A stretch of 39,432 nucleotides of DNA. Origin: an uncultured Pseudomonadota bacterium (GTDB lineage: Bacteria > Myxococcota_A > UBA796 > UBA9615). Shown piece by piece: positions 32,217 to 39,432 of this stretch. How positions within the stretch are numbered: the first letter of the stretch is position 1; every line of letters starts with the position of its first letter. The stretch lies in assembly GCA_937891735.1 (NCBI GenBank), contig CALAGR010000030.1:1-39432 (forward strand), in the 5' to 3' direction. Under the pieces are notes generated by a model that was not told the DNA's origin, made no database searches, and saw only the letters and a list, made by a program, of their open reading frames with translations. The position numbers and the translations under genes are program-made.

Positions 32217-35099
32217 ATGGCATCAGACAAGCAGCAGTCCCTGTTCGGGGCCCCGGCGCCGGCCGCGTCGACCGAGCCCACCGTCCCGAGGACCGAGCTG
32301 GAAGAGGCCTCTGCTCCCGCCCGCAAGGCGCGGCGCAGCGACGCCACCACCTCCCGCACCCGCGGGGTCGCGGGGCAGCGGGTCTCCAAGAAGGCCGCAG
32401 TGCTGGGCGCGGTCCGCACCGACCGGGCCGGACGCCCGCGGGTCTACCTGGTGGACGGGCCGAACATCGCCTATCGAGCCCACTACGCCATTCGCGGCCT
32501 CGTGAACCGGCGCGGCGAGGCCACCGGCGCGCTGTACGGGTTCGTGTCGATGCTGTTCGCCCTGCTCCAGGACGAAGATCCAGACTACGTCGCGGTGATC
32601 TGGGATCCCCGCGGCAAGGTCTTCCGCCACGACCTGTACGCCGACTACAAGGGCACCCGGCCGGACATGCCGGACGAGCTGAAGCACCAGATCCCCATCT
32701 TCCCCCGCCTCACCCGGGCCCTGGGTTTTCCGTTCATCGTCATGGACAACTACGAGGCGGACGACGTGATCGGCACGCTGGTGACCGATCTGAAGGACAC
32801 GTGCGACCTGACGATCGTGACCTGCGACAAGGACATGATGGCCCTGGTGGAGGACCCCGCGGTCCACGTCCTGGACACCATGAAGAACGTGCGCGTGGGC
32901 CCCGATCAGGTGGTGGAGCGCTGGGGCGTTCGACCGGACCAGATCGTGGAGATCCTGGCCCTCATGGGCGACAGCAGCGACAACATCCCCGGGGTCCCCG
33001 GCATCGGCCAGAAGGGGGCGGTGCAGCTGCTGCAGGAGTGGGGCACGGTGGCGAACGCCTTCGCTCACGTCGATGAGCTGGCGGGGCGGGTGCGCAAGCC
33101 CATGCAGGCCGAGGGCGCCCGCCAGAGCGCCGAGATGTCCCATGCCCTGGCCACCATCAAGACCGACATCCCCCTCGCGCTGACCCTGTCGGACCTGGCC
33201 TTCAGCTTCCCGCCCGTGGATCCGGAGCCCGCCAAGGAGCTGCTCCAGGAGCTGGAGTTCCACAAGTTCCTCAGCCGGCTCGGCGGCACCATGACCGCGG
33301 TGGACGTGACCTCGTACCGCTGCGTGACGACCCTTCCGCAGCTCGAGGAGCTCGCCGCAGAGCTGCAGTCTGCGGAGACGGTGGCGTTGGACGTCGAGTC
33401 GACCCCCCACGTCGCCACCGAGGCGAGCATCGTGGGGCTCGGGTTCTGTACGCGCCCGGAGTACGCGTGGTACGTGCCGCTGGGGCACGTCGGGGAGGGC
33501 CGTGAGCGGCAGCTGAGCCAGGCGGTGGTGCTGGATCGCCTCGGGCCGGTGCTCGCCGCGCGCAAAGTCATCGGGCACGACACGAAGCGGGACCTGGTGG
33601 TGCTCGGCACCCACGGCGTGGAGCTGGGCGGCCTGTCCGGCGACACGATGATCGCCGACTACCTGCTCAACCCCACCCGCCGCTCGCACGCCCTGGACTC
33701 CATCGCGCTGACCACGCTGCAGCACACGATGATCCCCTTCGAGGAGGCGACGAAGCCCTGGGGGGGCGAGCTCGCCAACGTGCCGCTGGACCAGGCCACG
33801 AAGATGGGCGGAGAGGACGCGCACGTCGTCTTCCTGTGCCATCCGCGCGTGGAGCGGGCGATGGCCGCGGCGGGGGTCAGCAAGCTGTACCGGGAGGTGG
33901 AGGTGCCCCTGGTGCCCGTGCTCGCGGGCATGGAGCGCTGGGGAGTGGGGCTCGACAGGTCGCTGCTGGGCGAGATGAGCATCGAGCTGGCGGCGCGCTC
34001 GGTGCAGGCCCTGGCCCGGTGCCACGAGCTGGCGGGGGGCGAGTTCAACCCCAACTCCCCAAAGCAGCTGGCGCGCATCCTGTTCGACGAGCTCGGGCTG
34101 CCCGTGATCAAGAAGACGAAGACCGGTCCGAGCACCGACGCCAGCGTGCTCGAGCAGCTCGCCGCGGAGCACGACCTGCCCGCCGCGGTGCTGACCTACC
34201 GCACCCTGGAGAAGCTGCGTTCGACGTACGTGGATGCGCTTCCGGGCTTCGTGAACCCGCGCACGGGCCGGATCCACACGACGTTCAACCAGGCGCTGGC
34301 CGAGACGGGGCGCCTGTCTTCGGAGGACCCGAACGTCCAGAACATCCCGATCCGCACCCCCGAGGGCCGCAAGATCCGGCAGGCCTTCGTCCCCGCGCCC
34401 GGCTTCACGTTGATGTCCGCCGACTACAGCCAGGTCGAGCTGCGGGTCCTGGCGCACCTCTGCGGCGCCGAAGGTGGCTTCGCGCGGGCCTTCGCGGCGG
34501 GGCGGGACGTGCACCGGGCGACGGCGGCCGAGGTGTTCGATCTGCCCGAAGACGAGGTCACCCGGGAGGTGCGGTCGGCCGCCAAGGCCATCAACTTCGG
34601 GCTCGTGTACGGGCAGGGCGCCTGGGGTCTGAGCCACGCCCTGAACATCTCCCGCAAGGAGGCCTCGGCGTACATCCGCAAGTACAAGGCCCGCTACCCG
34701 GAGATCGAGCGGTACATGGAGGAGCGGGTCGCCGAGGCGAAGGAGAAGCAGTACACGACGACCATCCTGGGGCGCCGTCGGCGCATCACGGACCTGACCT
34801 CGTCCAACTACAACCAGCGTGAGGCAGCCAAGCGGCTCGCCATCAACACGCCGGTTCAGGGCTCCGCGGCGGACATCATCAAGGTGGCGATGATCCAGGT
34901 CGCCAAGATGCTCGCGGAGGAGTTCCCGGAGGCCCGATTGCTGCTCCAGGTGCACGATGAGCTGCTCTTCGAGGTGCCCCATGGGCAGCAGGAGGCTCTC
35001 GCCGCCCGTGTCGTAGCTATCATGGAGACCGCCGTGCCCCTCAGCGTCCCCCTCAAGGTGGACACGGGGTCAGGCAGCAACTGGGACGAGGCCCATTAG
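32217..35099 (+). CDS. polA: DNA polymerase I
   Basis: A 960-residue Pol I with all three domains. The 5' nuclease domain begins after about 75 extra residues (YLVDG with D80; EADDVIGTL; LMGDSSDNIPGVPGIG). The 3'-5' exonuclease keeps the acidic residues D392, E394, D459 and D534, although the Tyr that helps catalysis is Met (M530). The polymerase domain has motif A with D736 (SADYSQVELR), motif B (KAINFGLVYGQG) and motif C with D914 (QVHDELLFEV). It fills gaps in repair and removes Okazaki primers. The N-terminal tail opens MASDKQQSLFG, close to the sliding-clamp-binding motif QL(S/D)LF, then a basic Ser/Thr/Arg-rich stretch. ATG 32217 is the natural start because the tail is coding in style. 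Confidence 0.95.
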   Translation: MASDKQQSLFGAPAPAASTEPTVPRTELEEASAPARKARRSDATTSRTRGVAGQRVSKKAAVLGAVRTDRAGRPRVYLVDGPNIAYRAHYAIRGLVNRRGEATGALYGFVSMLFALLQDEDPDYVAVIWDPRGKVFRHDLYADYKGTRPDMPDELKHQIPIFPRLTRALGFPFIVMDNYEADDVIGTLVTDLKDTCDLTIVTCDKDMMALVEDPAVHVLDTMKNVRVGPDQVVERWGVRPDQIVEILALMGDSSDNIPGVPGIGQKGAVQLLQEWGTVANAFAHVDELAGRVRKPMQAEGARQSAEMSHALATIKTDIPLALTLSDLAFSFPPVDPEPAKELLQELEFHKFLSRLGGTMTAVDVTSYRCVTTLPQLEELAAELQSAETVALDVESTPHVATEASIVGLGFCTRPEYAWYVPLGHVGEGRERQLSQAVVLDRLGPVLAARKVIGHDTKRDLVVLGTHGVELGGLSGDTMIADYLLNPTRRSHALDSIALTTLQHTMIPFEEATKPWGGELANVPLDQATKMGGEDAHVVFLCHPRVERAMAAAGVSKLYREVEVPLVPVLAGMERWGVGLDRSLLGEMSIELAARSVQALARCHELAGGEFNPNSPKQLARILFDELGLPVIKKTKTGPSTDASVLEQLAAEHDLPAAVLTYRTLEKLRSTYVDALPGFVNPRTGRIHTTFNQALAETGRLSSEDPNVQNIPIRTPEGRKIRQAFVPAPGFTLMSADYSQVELRVLAHLCGAEGGFARAFAAGRDVHRATAAEVFDLPEDEVTREVRSAAKAINFGLVYGQGAWGLSHALNISRKEASAYIRKYKARYPEIERYMEERVAEAKEKQYTTTILGRRRRITDLTSSNYNQREAAKRLAINTPVQGSAADIIKVAMIQVAKMLAEEFPEARLLLQVHDELLFEVPHGQQEALAARVVAIMETAVPLSVPLKVDTGSGSNWDEAH

Positions 35100-35121
35100 G
35101 CAGTCCCACAGGGGGTAACGG

Positions 35122-35850
35122 ATGAGCGAGACGGCTCCGACACCTCAGGACCTGCAGCACCTGGAGGGCGTCGCCGCCCTCGGCTACCTCCTGAACGCGA
35201 TCGCCCACGATCTCAACAACCTGCTGACCAACCTCATGTTGGGGGCGGACCAGATCCAGTACGGGGGCGGCGCCGAGGCGGTCGAGATCCTCGTGGAGCA
35301 GGTCCAGCGCATCACGGGGATCACCCGGTCGATCCAGAAGCTCGGGCAGCGCAACATGGGCGTGGCGTTCGAGGTACAGGATCTGCACGAGGTGCTCGCG
35401 GACTTCGTGGTCTGGCACGGCTCCATGTGGCCCGACGTGGCGGTGCACGCGGCCCTGGCGCCGGGACTGCACGTCAACTTGAACCGGCGGCACACGGTGC
35501 ACGCGCTGTCGCTGCTGGCCTGGGCCACGAGCGAGCACTTCCCCTCGGGGGCGCTGCACCTGAGCCTGGGGCTGGAGCAGGTGCCCCGGTCCGCCTGGGC
35601 GGGCTCCACCGAGACCATCCCGATGGCGGTGATCCGGCTGCGGCGGGGCGCTCCGGGGGTGGCCCCCAGCGAGGACTTCAAGCGCCTGGTGGATGGGTTC
35701 TTCGAAGGGGATCGGTCCGCCTCGGAGGTCGCGATGATGGCCGCCTGGGAGGTCGTTCGCAAGCTGCGGGGGCGCATGAAGGTCAAGGGAGGGCAGGGCG
35801 CCGGGGGAGTCGAGATCACCGTCGAGCTGCCCCTGGCGGAGGCTTCATGA
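35122..35850 (+). CDS. Degenerate histidine kinase, possible ChpT-like phosphotransferase
   Basis: A 242-residue cytoplasmic protein with the layout of a histidine kinase core but no sensor part. H29 in IAHDLNNLLTNL matches the phospho-accepting H-box of CckA-type kinases (AHDFNNLLT). The ATP-binding half is worn out: the N-box Asn is absent (HTVHALSLLAWATSEHF), the G1 DxGxG is replaced by RRGAPG, and the G2 GxGLGL by SASEVAMMAAWEV, yet the final VEITVELPLA strand is kept. It should not bind ATP. Histidine phosphotransferases such as ChpT and Spo0B have just this kind of remnant, so phosphorelay or scaffold work is plausible. A ribosome site lies before ATG 35122, 22 bases after polA. Confidence 0.75.
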   Translation: MSETAPTPQDLQHLEGVAALGYLLNAIAHDLNNLLTNLMLGADQIQYGGGAEAVEILVEQVQRITGITRSIQKLGQRNMGVAFEVQDLHEVLADFVVWHGSMWPDVAVHAALAPGLHVNLNRRHTVHALSLLAWATSEHFPSGALHLSLGLEQVPRSAWAGSTETIPMAVIRLRRGAPGVAPSEDFKRLVDGFFEGDRSASEVAMMAAWEVVRKLRGRMKVKGGQGAGGVEITVELPLAEAS

Positions 35851-36032
35851 TCGGAGTCCTGCCGCTCCTTCTGGACTTTGTTCAGCTCACGTCGAATGGT
35901 CGCGGGGGCCGCGCCGTCCTACTCCTGAACAACGCACCGCAGCTGGCCATGGCCGGCTCGGGCGGCGGTGGTCCGGCTCAAGCCCTCTCCTTGATGGCGA
36001 AGCTGGACTCCGACGAGGAGAGCGGAGACGGA

Positions 36033-36644
36033 ATGGGCGCAGCCGAACAGCAGATCGATGCCGCCGACGAGAGCCTGGAGAGGCTCGAGGACCGCCGGAT
36101 CATCGAGCGGGTCCTGGAGGGGGACCGGGAGGCCTACGGGGCCCTCGTCCAGCGGTACCAGAGCAAGCTGTTCTCAGTCGCGTTCGGAGTGCTTCGCCAC
36201 CGGGAGGACGCCCGGGAGGTGGCTCAGGAGGCCTTCATCAAGGCCTACCGCAACCTGCCGGGGTTTCGTCGGGACAGCAGCTTCTACACCTGGATCTATC
36301 GCATCACCCTCAACCTCGCGATCGACTTCCAGCGCAAGGCCTGGCGAAAGCGTGAGACGACCTTCGAGGATGTTCGGCTCGGACCGGACGAGATCAACGC
36401 CACGGGGCCTCGCCCCATGGGCAACCCGGGCGAGAAGCTCGAGCAGAAGCGGCTGTCGGAGACGATCAACACCGCCATCGACGGGCTGCCCGCAGACCAG
36501 CGCACCGCGATCATCCTTCGGGAGATCCAGGGCCTGTCCTACAAAGAGATCGCAGACACCATGGGCTGCGCAGAGGGGACGGTGATGTCCCGCCTGTACT
36601 ACGCCCGAAAGAAGCTTCAGGAGCTGCTCAAAGATGTCCGCTGA
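36033..36644 (+). CDS. ECF-type RNA polymerase sigma factor
   Basis: A 203-residue extracytoplasmic-function sigma factor. Region 2 (EGDREAYGALVQRYQSKLF to FYTWIYRITLNLAIDFQRK) binds core polymerase and the -10 element. Region 4 (LPADQRTAIILREIQGLSYKEIA, then GTVMSRLYYARKKLQ) is the helix-turn-helix for the -35. Region 3 is absent, as expected for ECF. The start is uncertain. ATG 36033 has GGAG five bases upstream. ATG 35847 overlaps the previous stop (ATGA) after GGAGG and would add 62 residues, but those codons have a lower third-position G+C than the rest. The anti-sigma gene follows after 18 bases. Confidence 0.9.
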   Translation: MGAAEQQIDAADESLERLEDRRIIERVLEGDREAYGALVQRYQSKLFSVAFGVLRHREDAREVAQEAFIKAYRNLPGFRRDSSFYTWIYRITLNLAIDFQRKAWRKRETTFEDVRLGPDEINATGPRPMGNPGEKLEQKRLSETINTAIDGLPADQRTAIILREIQGLSYKEIADTMGCAEGTVMSRLYYARKKLQELLKDVR

Positions 36645-36662
36645 GACATCGAGAGGTTCGTC

Positions 36663-37253
36663 ATGACCATGAACACCGAAGATCGAGACCAGCTCATCCA
36701 GCGTTACTACGACGGCGAGACCATCGGCAACGAGAACGCCATGGTGGAACGCATGCTCGAGCAGGACGCCGGGGCGCGGGAGCTGCTCGCCTCGCTGCGC
36801 ACCATCTCGGGGTTCATCCGCACCGACGTGGCCGCGGCGGTGGCCGAGGAGGACTTCTCCAACTTCTGGTCGGACGTGGCGGTTCGACTGCCCAAGGGTC
36901 CGCTGACCCTGGAGACGGGCCAGGACGCGGCGAAGCGGGCCCAGCAGATCGCGGACGGCCAGCTGCTCGCTGGCGAGCCGGAGGCTCTGGCGGGACCGTC
37001 GCCCTGGGCGTGGCTGCAGCGGCTGCTGGGAGGACCCGGGCTCGCCGTCGCCGGAGCGGCGCTGTGCCTGGTGGCGCTGTTCGCGCCGGTGTGGTCGGAC
37101 AGCGACGAGTCGGCGGTGCCGCTCGCGGGCTTCGATCAGAGCATCGACGTCGAGGAGATCGACTCCCCCGGCACCTTTGTGATGGTCGTACAAGACAGCG
37201 CGGACGTGCCGGCCATCGTGTGGGTGACCGAGACGAGCGCGGACGAGGGTTGA
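36663..37253 (+). CDS. Transmembrane anti-sigma factor-like protein
   Basis: A 196-residue protein. The N-terminal 60 residues (QLIQRYYDGETIGNENAMVERML, then ELLASLRTISGFIR) have the look of an anti-sigma domain, but without the HxxxCxxC zinc motif. One membrane segment spans about residues 126-145 (GLAVAGAALCLVALFAPVW). The periplasmic part is short and ends in PGTFVMVVQDSADVPAIVWV, a tail often seen behind ECF sigma genes in myxobacteria. It probably holds the sigma factor at the membrane until an envelope signal frees it. GAGAGG lies six bases before ATG 36663. Confidence 0.8.
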   Translation: MTMNTEDRDQLIQRYYDGETIGNENAMVERMLEQDAGARELLASLRTISGFIRTDVAAAVAEEDFSNFWSDVAVRLPKGPLTLETGQDAAKRAQQIADGQLLAGEPEALAGPSPWAWLQRLLGGPGLAVAGAALCLVALFAPVWSDSDESAVPLAGFDQSIDVEEIDSPGTFVMVVQDSADVPAIVWVTETSADEG

Positions 37254-37290
37254 TCGCGCGAGAGCGCAGCTGGGGCTGGAGGATTTCGTG

Positions 37291-37761
37291 ATGAAGCGAT
37301 TGATGACGACATTGGTGATGGCGCTCGCGTTCATGTTCGGCGCGCTGGGGGCGGTGGACTCCGACGGTCCGGCCCTCGTGACCCAGGCCCAGGCCGCGGA
37401 GGCGAAGGTGTCCGTGGCGGTGATCAAGGCCACGAAGACCGGGACGATCGACGAGAAGTCGAAGAAGTACAGCTCGGTGACCTCGCAGGTCGGAGGCTTC
37501 AGCGGCTTCACGTTCGTGACCGACACGAGCTTCTCCGCCACCGTGGGCGCGCCGGTGGACAAGAAGCTGGCCGGCCGCACCCTGACGGTGCTGGTGAAGT
37601 CCGCCTCGGGGGACAAGGTGAGCACGGCCGTCACGGTGGTGGATCCCAACGGCCAGAAGCACGCCGTGAGCTCATCGACGAAGCCCGGCGCCTCGGTGGT
37701 GGTGGCCGCGAAGAGCGCCGACGGGACCGAAGCGCACCTGTTCATCGTGACGGTGCACTGA
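37291..37761 (+). CDS. Small exported protein of the sigma/anti-sigma operon
   Basis: A 156-residue protein. Residues 1-36 are a signal peptide (TTLVMALAFMFGALGAV, with AQAA as the likely cleavage region). The mature part is probably all-beta (VSVAVIKATKTG, FSGFTFVTD, ASVVVAAKSADGTEAHLFIVTVH) and has no cysteine. GGAGGA precedes ATG 37291 by seven bases; GTG 37288 is possible too. Its place, 37 bases after the anti-sigma gene, suggests it is the sensor partner or a target of the sigma factor. No family is recognised. Confidence 0.7.
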   Translation: MKRLMTTLVMALAFMFGALGAVDSDGPALVTQAQAAEAKVSVAVIKATKTGTIDEKSKKYSSVTSQVGGFSGFTFVTDTSFSATVGAPVDKKLAGRTLTVLVKSASGDKVSTAVTVVDPNGQKHAVSSSTKPGASVVVAAKSADGTEAHLFIVTVH

Positions 37762-37802
37762 CCCCGGCGCGCCGGGCGTCTCCGACCGGATGAGCCCCCC
37801 GG

Positions 37803-37808
37803 TACGAT
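37803..37808 (+). promoter_or_regulatory. -10-like box TACGAT, leaderless candidate for Ser/Thr kinase
   Basis: TACGAT ends six bases before GTG 37815. The ATG at 37807 and the ATG at 37790 are in other frames. No ribosome site is present. Confidence 0.4.
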
Positions 37809-37814
37809 GAGCCC

Positions 37815-39432
37815 GTGTCAGCCCCCGATCCCGACAGCACGTCCTTCGCCGACACCGTCGCGGTGCCGGAGAGCGAGCTGCCCGGGGCGGCCGACCCGCT
37901 CCGACCCGACCTGAGGCCCGGAGCCGGGGATCGCGCCCGCATCACCGAGATGCTGGCGGAGCTGGGCGTCGCCGCGCCCACCACCCTGGAGCCGCCGCCT
38001 CCCCTGGCGGCGAGAGCCGAGCCGGGTCCCCGGCGGACCATGGGCCGCTACCTCCTGGGGGGTGCCCTGGGCCAGGGCGGCATGGGCGTGGTGCTCGAGG
38101 CGCTGGACACGGAGCTGCGCCGGCCTGTCGCGGTCAAGACCCTGAAGGACCCGGACGGAGCGGGGCGCGGGCAGCTCGCCCGCTTCGTCGCGGAGGCCCG
38201 GATCACCGGGCAGCTCGACCACCCCAACATCGTGCCCGTGCACGATCTGGGCATCAGCGCCGACGGCGAGCTGTTCTTCGTGATGAAGCGCGTTCGGGGC
38301 CGGTCGCTCCGGGACATCCTCGACGAGCTCCGGTCGGGGGAGCCGGAGGCGCTGCTGGCGTGGCCCACCCACCGCCTGATCAACGCCTTCCTGCAGGTGT
38401 GTCAGGCCGTCGGCTACGCGCACGGACGCGGTGTCGTGCACCGCGATCTCAAGCCGGACAACATCATGCTCGGCGCGTACGGCGAGGTCGTGGTGATGGA
38501 CTGGGGCATCGCGCGGGTGCTCAACGGCGAGCCCGAGCCGGTGGATCGGGACGGCCCCCCAGGGGAGGTCGCGGTGTCCCGCACGATGGATGGCGCCATC
38601 ATCGGCACGCCGGGCTGGATGAGCCCGGAGCAGGCCCGGGGGTGGCTGCAGCAGGTGGATCGCACCAGCGACGTGTGGAGCCTGGGCGCGGTCCTGTACG
38701 CCATGCTGACCTTTCGCCCCCCCTACGAGGACAAGAGCCCGCTGCGTCTGCTGTACGCCGCCGCCAAGGGACCGCCCGAGGATCCACGGGAGCGCGCGCC
38801 CGAGTTCGCCATCGACCCCGCGCTCGCCGAGCTCTGCCTGGCCGCGCTGGCCACCGAGCAGGAGGATCGACCCCGCGACGCAGGGGAGCTGGCGGAGCAG
38901 ATCGAGGCCTACCTCGCCGGCTCCCTGGCCCGGGCCGCCAGCACGCGCCGGCGGAAGCTGGGTGGGTTCGCGGCAGCCCTGCTGATCTTCGCGGTGGTGG
39001 TGGTCGGGGCGCTCCTGGGCGGGGCGTACAAGCGGGCGCGCACCGCGGACGAGCGGGCGGCGCAGTTCGCCGAGCGGGCCGAGTACGACCGGCTCCTGTC
39101 CGCGGCGCTGCGGGCCGAGGTGCAGGGGGAGGTGGCGAGCGCGGCCGCGCTGCAGCGGGCGGTGCGCTCACTGCCGCTGGCGCACCCGGGCGACGGGGAC
39201 CTGCTCCGGCTCACCGTGTCCGCGGCCCTGCGCCGAACGCTCAAGGCGGGGGACGCCGGGGCGAAGCACCTGGTGTGGACGGGCAAGAACACCTTCGCCG
39301 TGGCCTACGACGACGACCGGGTGATGCTGTGGAGCGTGGACTCCGGGGGGAGTCAGCACCTGCCGGACGCCAAGGGCGCGACCTCGGCGCTGCTCCTGCT
39401 GCAGGACGGTCACCTCGCGGCCTGCGGCGACG
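37815..39432 (+). CDS. Membrane Ser/Thr protein kinase (PknB type), 3' end outside window
   Basis: About 539 residues are visible; the frame is open at the window end. Residues 1-75 are an acidic, Pro-rich tail. The kinase domain follows: a glycine loop GALGQGGMGVV, K108 in VAVKTL, D211 in VVHRDLKPDN, D229-W-G in place of DFG, and GTPGWMSPEQ. One membrane segment lies at about 383-405, followed by a charged helix. From about residue 484 a WD40/beta-propeller-like repeat begins (KHLVWTGKNTFAVAYDDDRV, then MLWSVDSG), cut by the window end. The DWG variant and repeat-bearing C-terminus are common in myxobacterial kinases. GTG 37815 is the only plausible start before the tail. It may answer to the envelope unit upstream, but the 53-base gap suggests its own promoter. 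Confidence 0.88.
   Translation, partial: MSAPDPDSTSFADTVAVPESELPGAADPLRPDLRPGAGDRARITEMLAELGVAAPTTLEPPPPLAARAEPGPRRTMGRYLLGGALGQGGMGVVLEALDTELRRPVAVKTLKDPDGAGRGQLARFVAEARITGQLDHPNIVPVHDLGISADGELFFVMKRVRGRSLRDILDELRSGEPEALLAWPTHRLINAFLQVCQAVGYAHGRGVVHRDLKPDNIMLGAYGEVVVMDWGIARVLNGEPEPVDRDGPPGEVAVSRTMDGAIIGTPGWMSPEQARGWLQQVDRTSDVWSLGAVLYAMLTFRPPYEDKSPLRLLYAAAKGPPEDPRERAPEFAIDPALAELCLAALATEQEDRPRDAGELAEQIEAYLAGSLARAASTRRRKLGGFAAALLIFAVVVVGALLGGAYKRARTADERAAQFAERAEYDRLLSAALRAEVQGEVASAAALQRAVRSLPLAHPGDGDLLRLTVSAALRRTLKAGDAGAKHLVWTGKNTFAVAYDDDRVMLWSVDSGGSQHLPDAKGATSALLLLQDGHLAACGD

Noticed and set aside
35873-35896. Possible ECF self-promoter (GGACTT and GTCGAA) before the sigma gene
   Set aside because: The spacing of about 12 bases is too short for an ECF promoter (usually 16-17).
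35847-36032. Upstream ATG 35847 as start of the sigma factor
   Set aside because: It has a good GGAGG and an ATGA overlap, but the added codons have clearly lower G+C at third positions and the conserved region begins later. Kept only as an alternative.

Overview
The window is very G+C-rich, with third codon positions almost always G or C. It is packed with genes on both strands: 35 protein-coding genes, of which the first and last run off the ends. No rRNA, tRNA, CRISPR array, insertion sequence or prophage gene was seen, and no gene-free stretch exceeds 300 bases. Gene content points to a Gram-negative myxobacterium-like organism (Myxococcota or a related former deltaproteobacterium). It has an Mla-type phospholipid transporter, a lipoprotein with a lipobox, an octaheme c-type cytochrome, a Ser/Thr kinase with a DWG motif, an ECF sigma/anti-sigma pair, and an HSP70 fused to a PilZ-type domain of the myxobacterial kind. 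The taxonomic placement is inference.

Layout. 1-2.1 kb: a partial DUF2520 Rossmann protein diverges from a crotonase-family gene and a beta-keto-acid cleavage enzyme; a TetR-type palindrome lies between them. 2.2-5.5 kb: a methyltransferase diverges from a JAB (RadC/JAMM-like) to DinG helicase fusion. 5.5-10.1 kb, minus strand: a coupled three-gene operon of acyltransferase, membrane alpha/alpha-toroid protein and thioredoxin-octaheme cytochrome. 10.2-14.3 kb: a YcgN-like Cys-cluster protein, then an operon with two different MlaE permeases, MlaF, MlaD and a small protein. 14.4-17.7 kb: a Rossmann protein of unknown role, a small secreted protein and an FAD oxidoreductase. 17.7-19.1 kb: a zinc-ribbon membrane protein diverging from a WalJ/YycJ-like metallo-hydrolase. 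19.2-26.0 kb: the purine operon purB-purC-purS-purQ-purL-purF, with overlapping or tightly spaced joints. 26.1-28.8 kb: the HSP70-PilZ fusion. 28.8-32.1 kb, minus strand: gamma-glutamyltransferase-like protein, FabG and a lipoprotein. 32.2-39.4 kb: polA with an extra N-terminal tail, a degenerate histidine kinase (possible phosphotransferase), ECF sigma factor, anti-sigma factor, small exported protein and a truncated Ser/Thr kinase.

The pur genes act together in de novo IMP synthesis: PurF makes phosphoribosylamine, PurS/Q/L make FGAM, PurC makes SAICAR and PurB cleaves it. The mla genes form one ABC lipid transporter. The sigma/anti-sigma/exported-protein trio looks like an envelope-sensing unit.

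The observations most worth following are: the JAB-DinG fusion, which lacks one of the four Fe-S cysteines; a recurring TAnnnT box (or close variant) 6-10 bases before start codons that lack a ribosome binding site, suggesting leaderless mRNAs; the dead histidine kinase beside an ECF sigma factor; the HSP70-PilZ fusion with a 30-bp triplicated linker; the thioredoxin-octaheme operon; a clamp-binding-like peptide at the N-terminus of Pol I; and a 16-bp perfect palindrome in rare codons inside the helicase gene.
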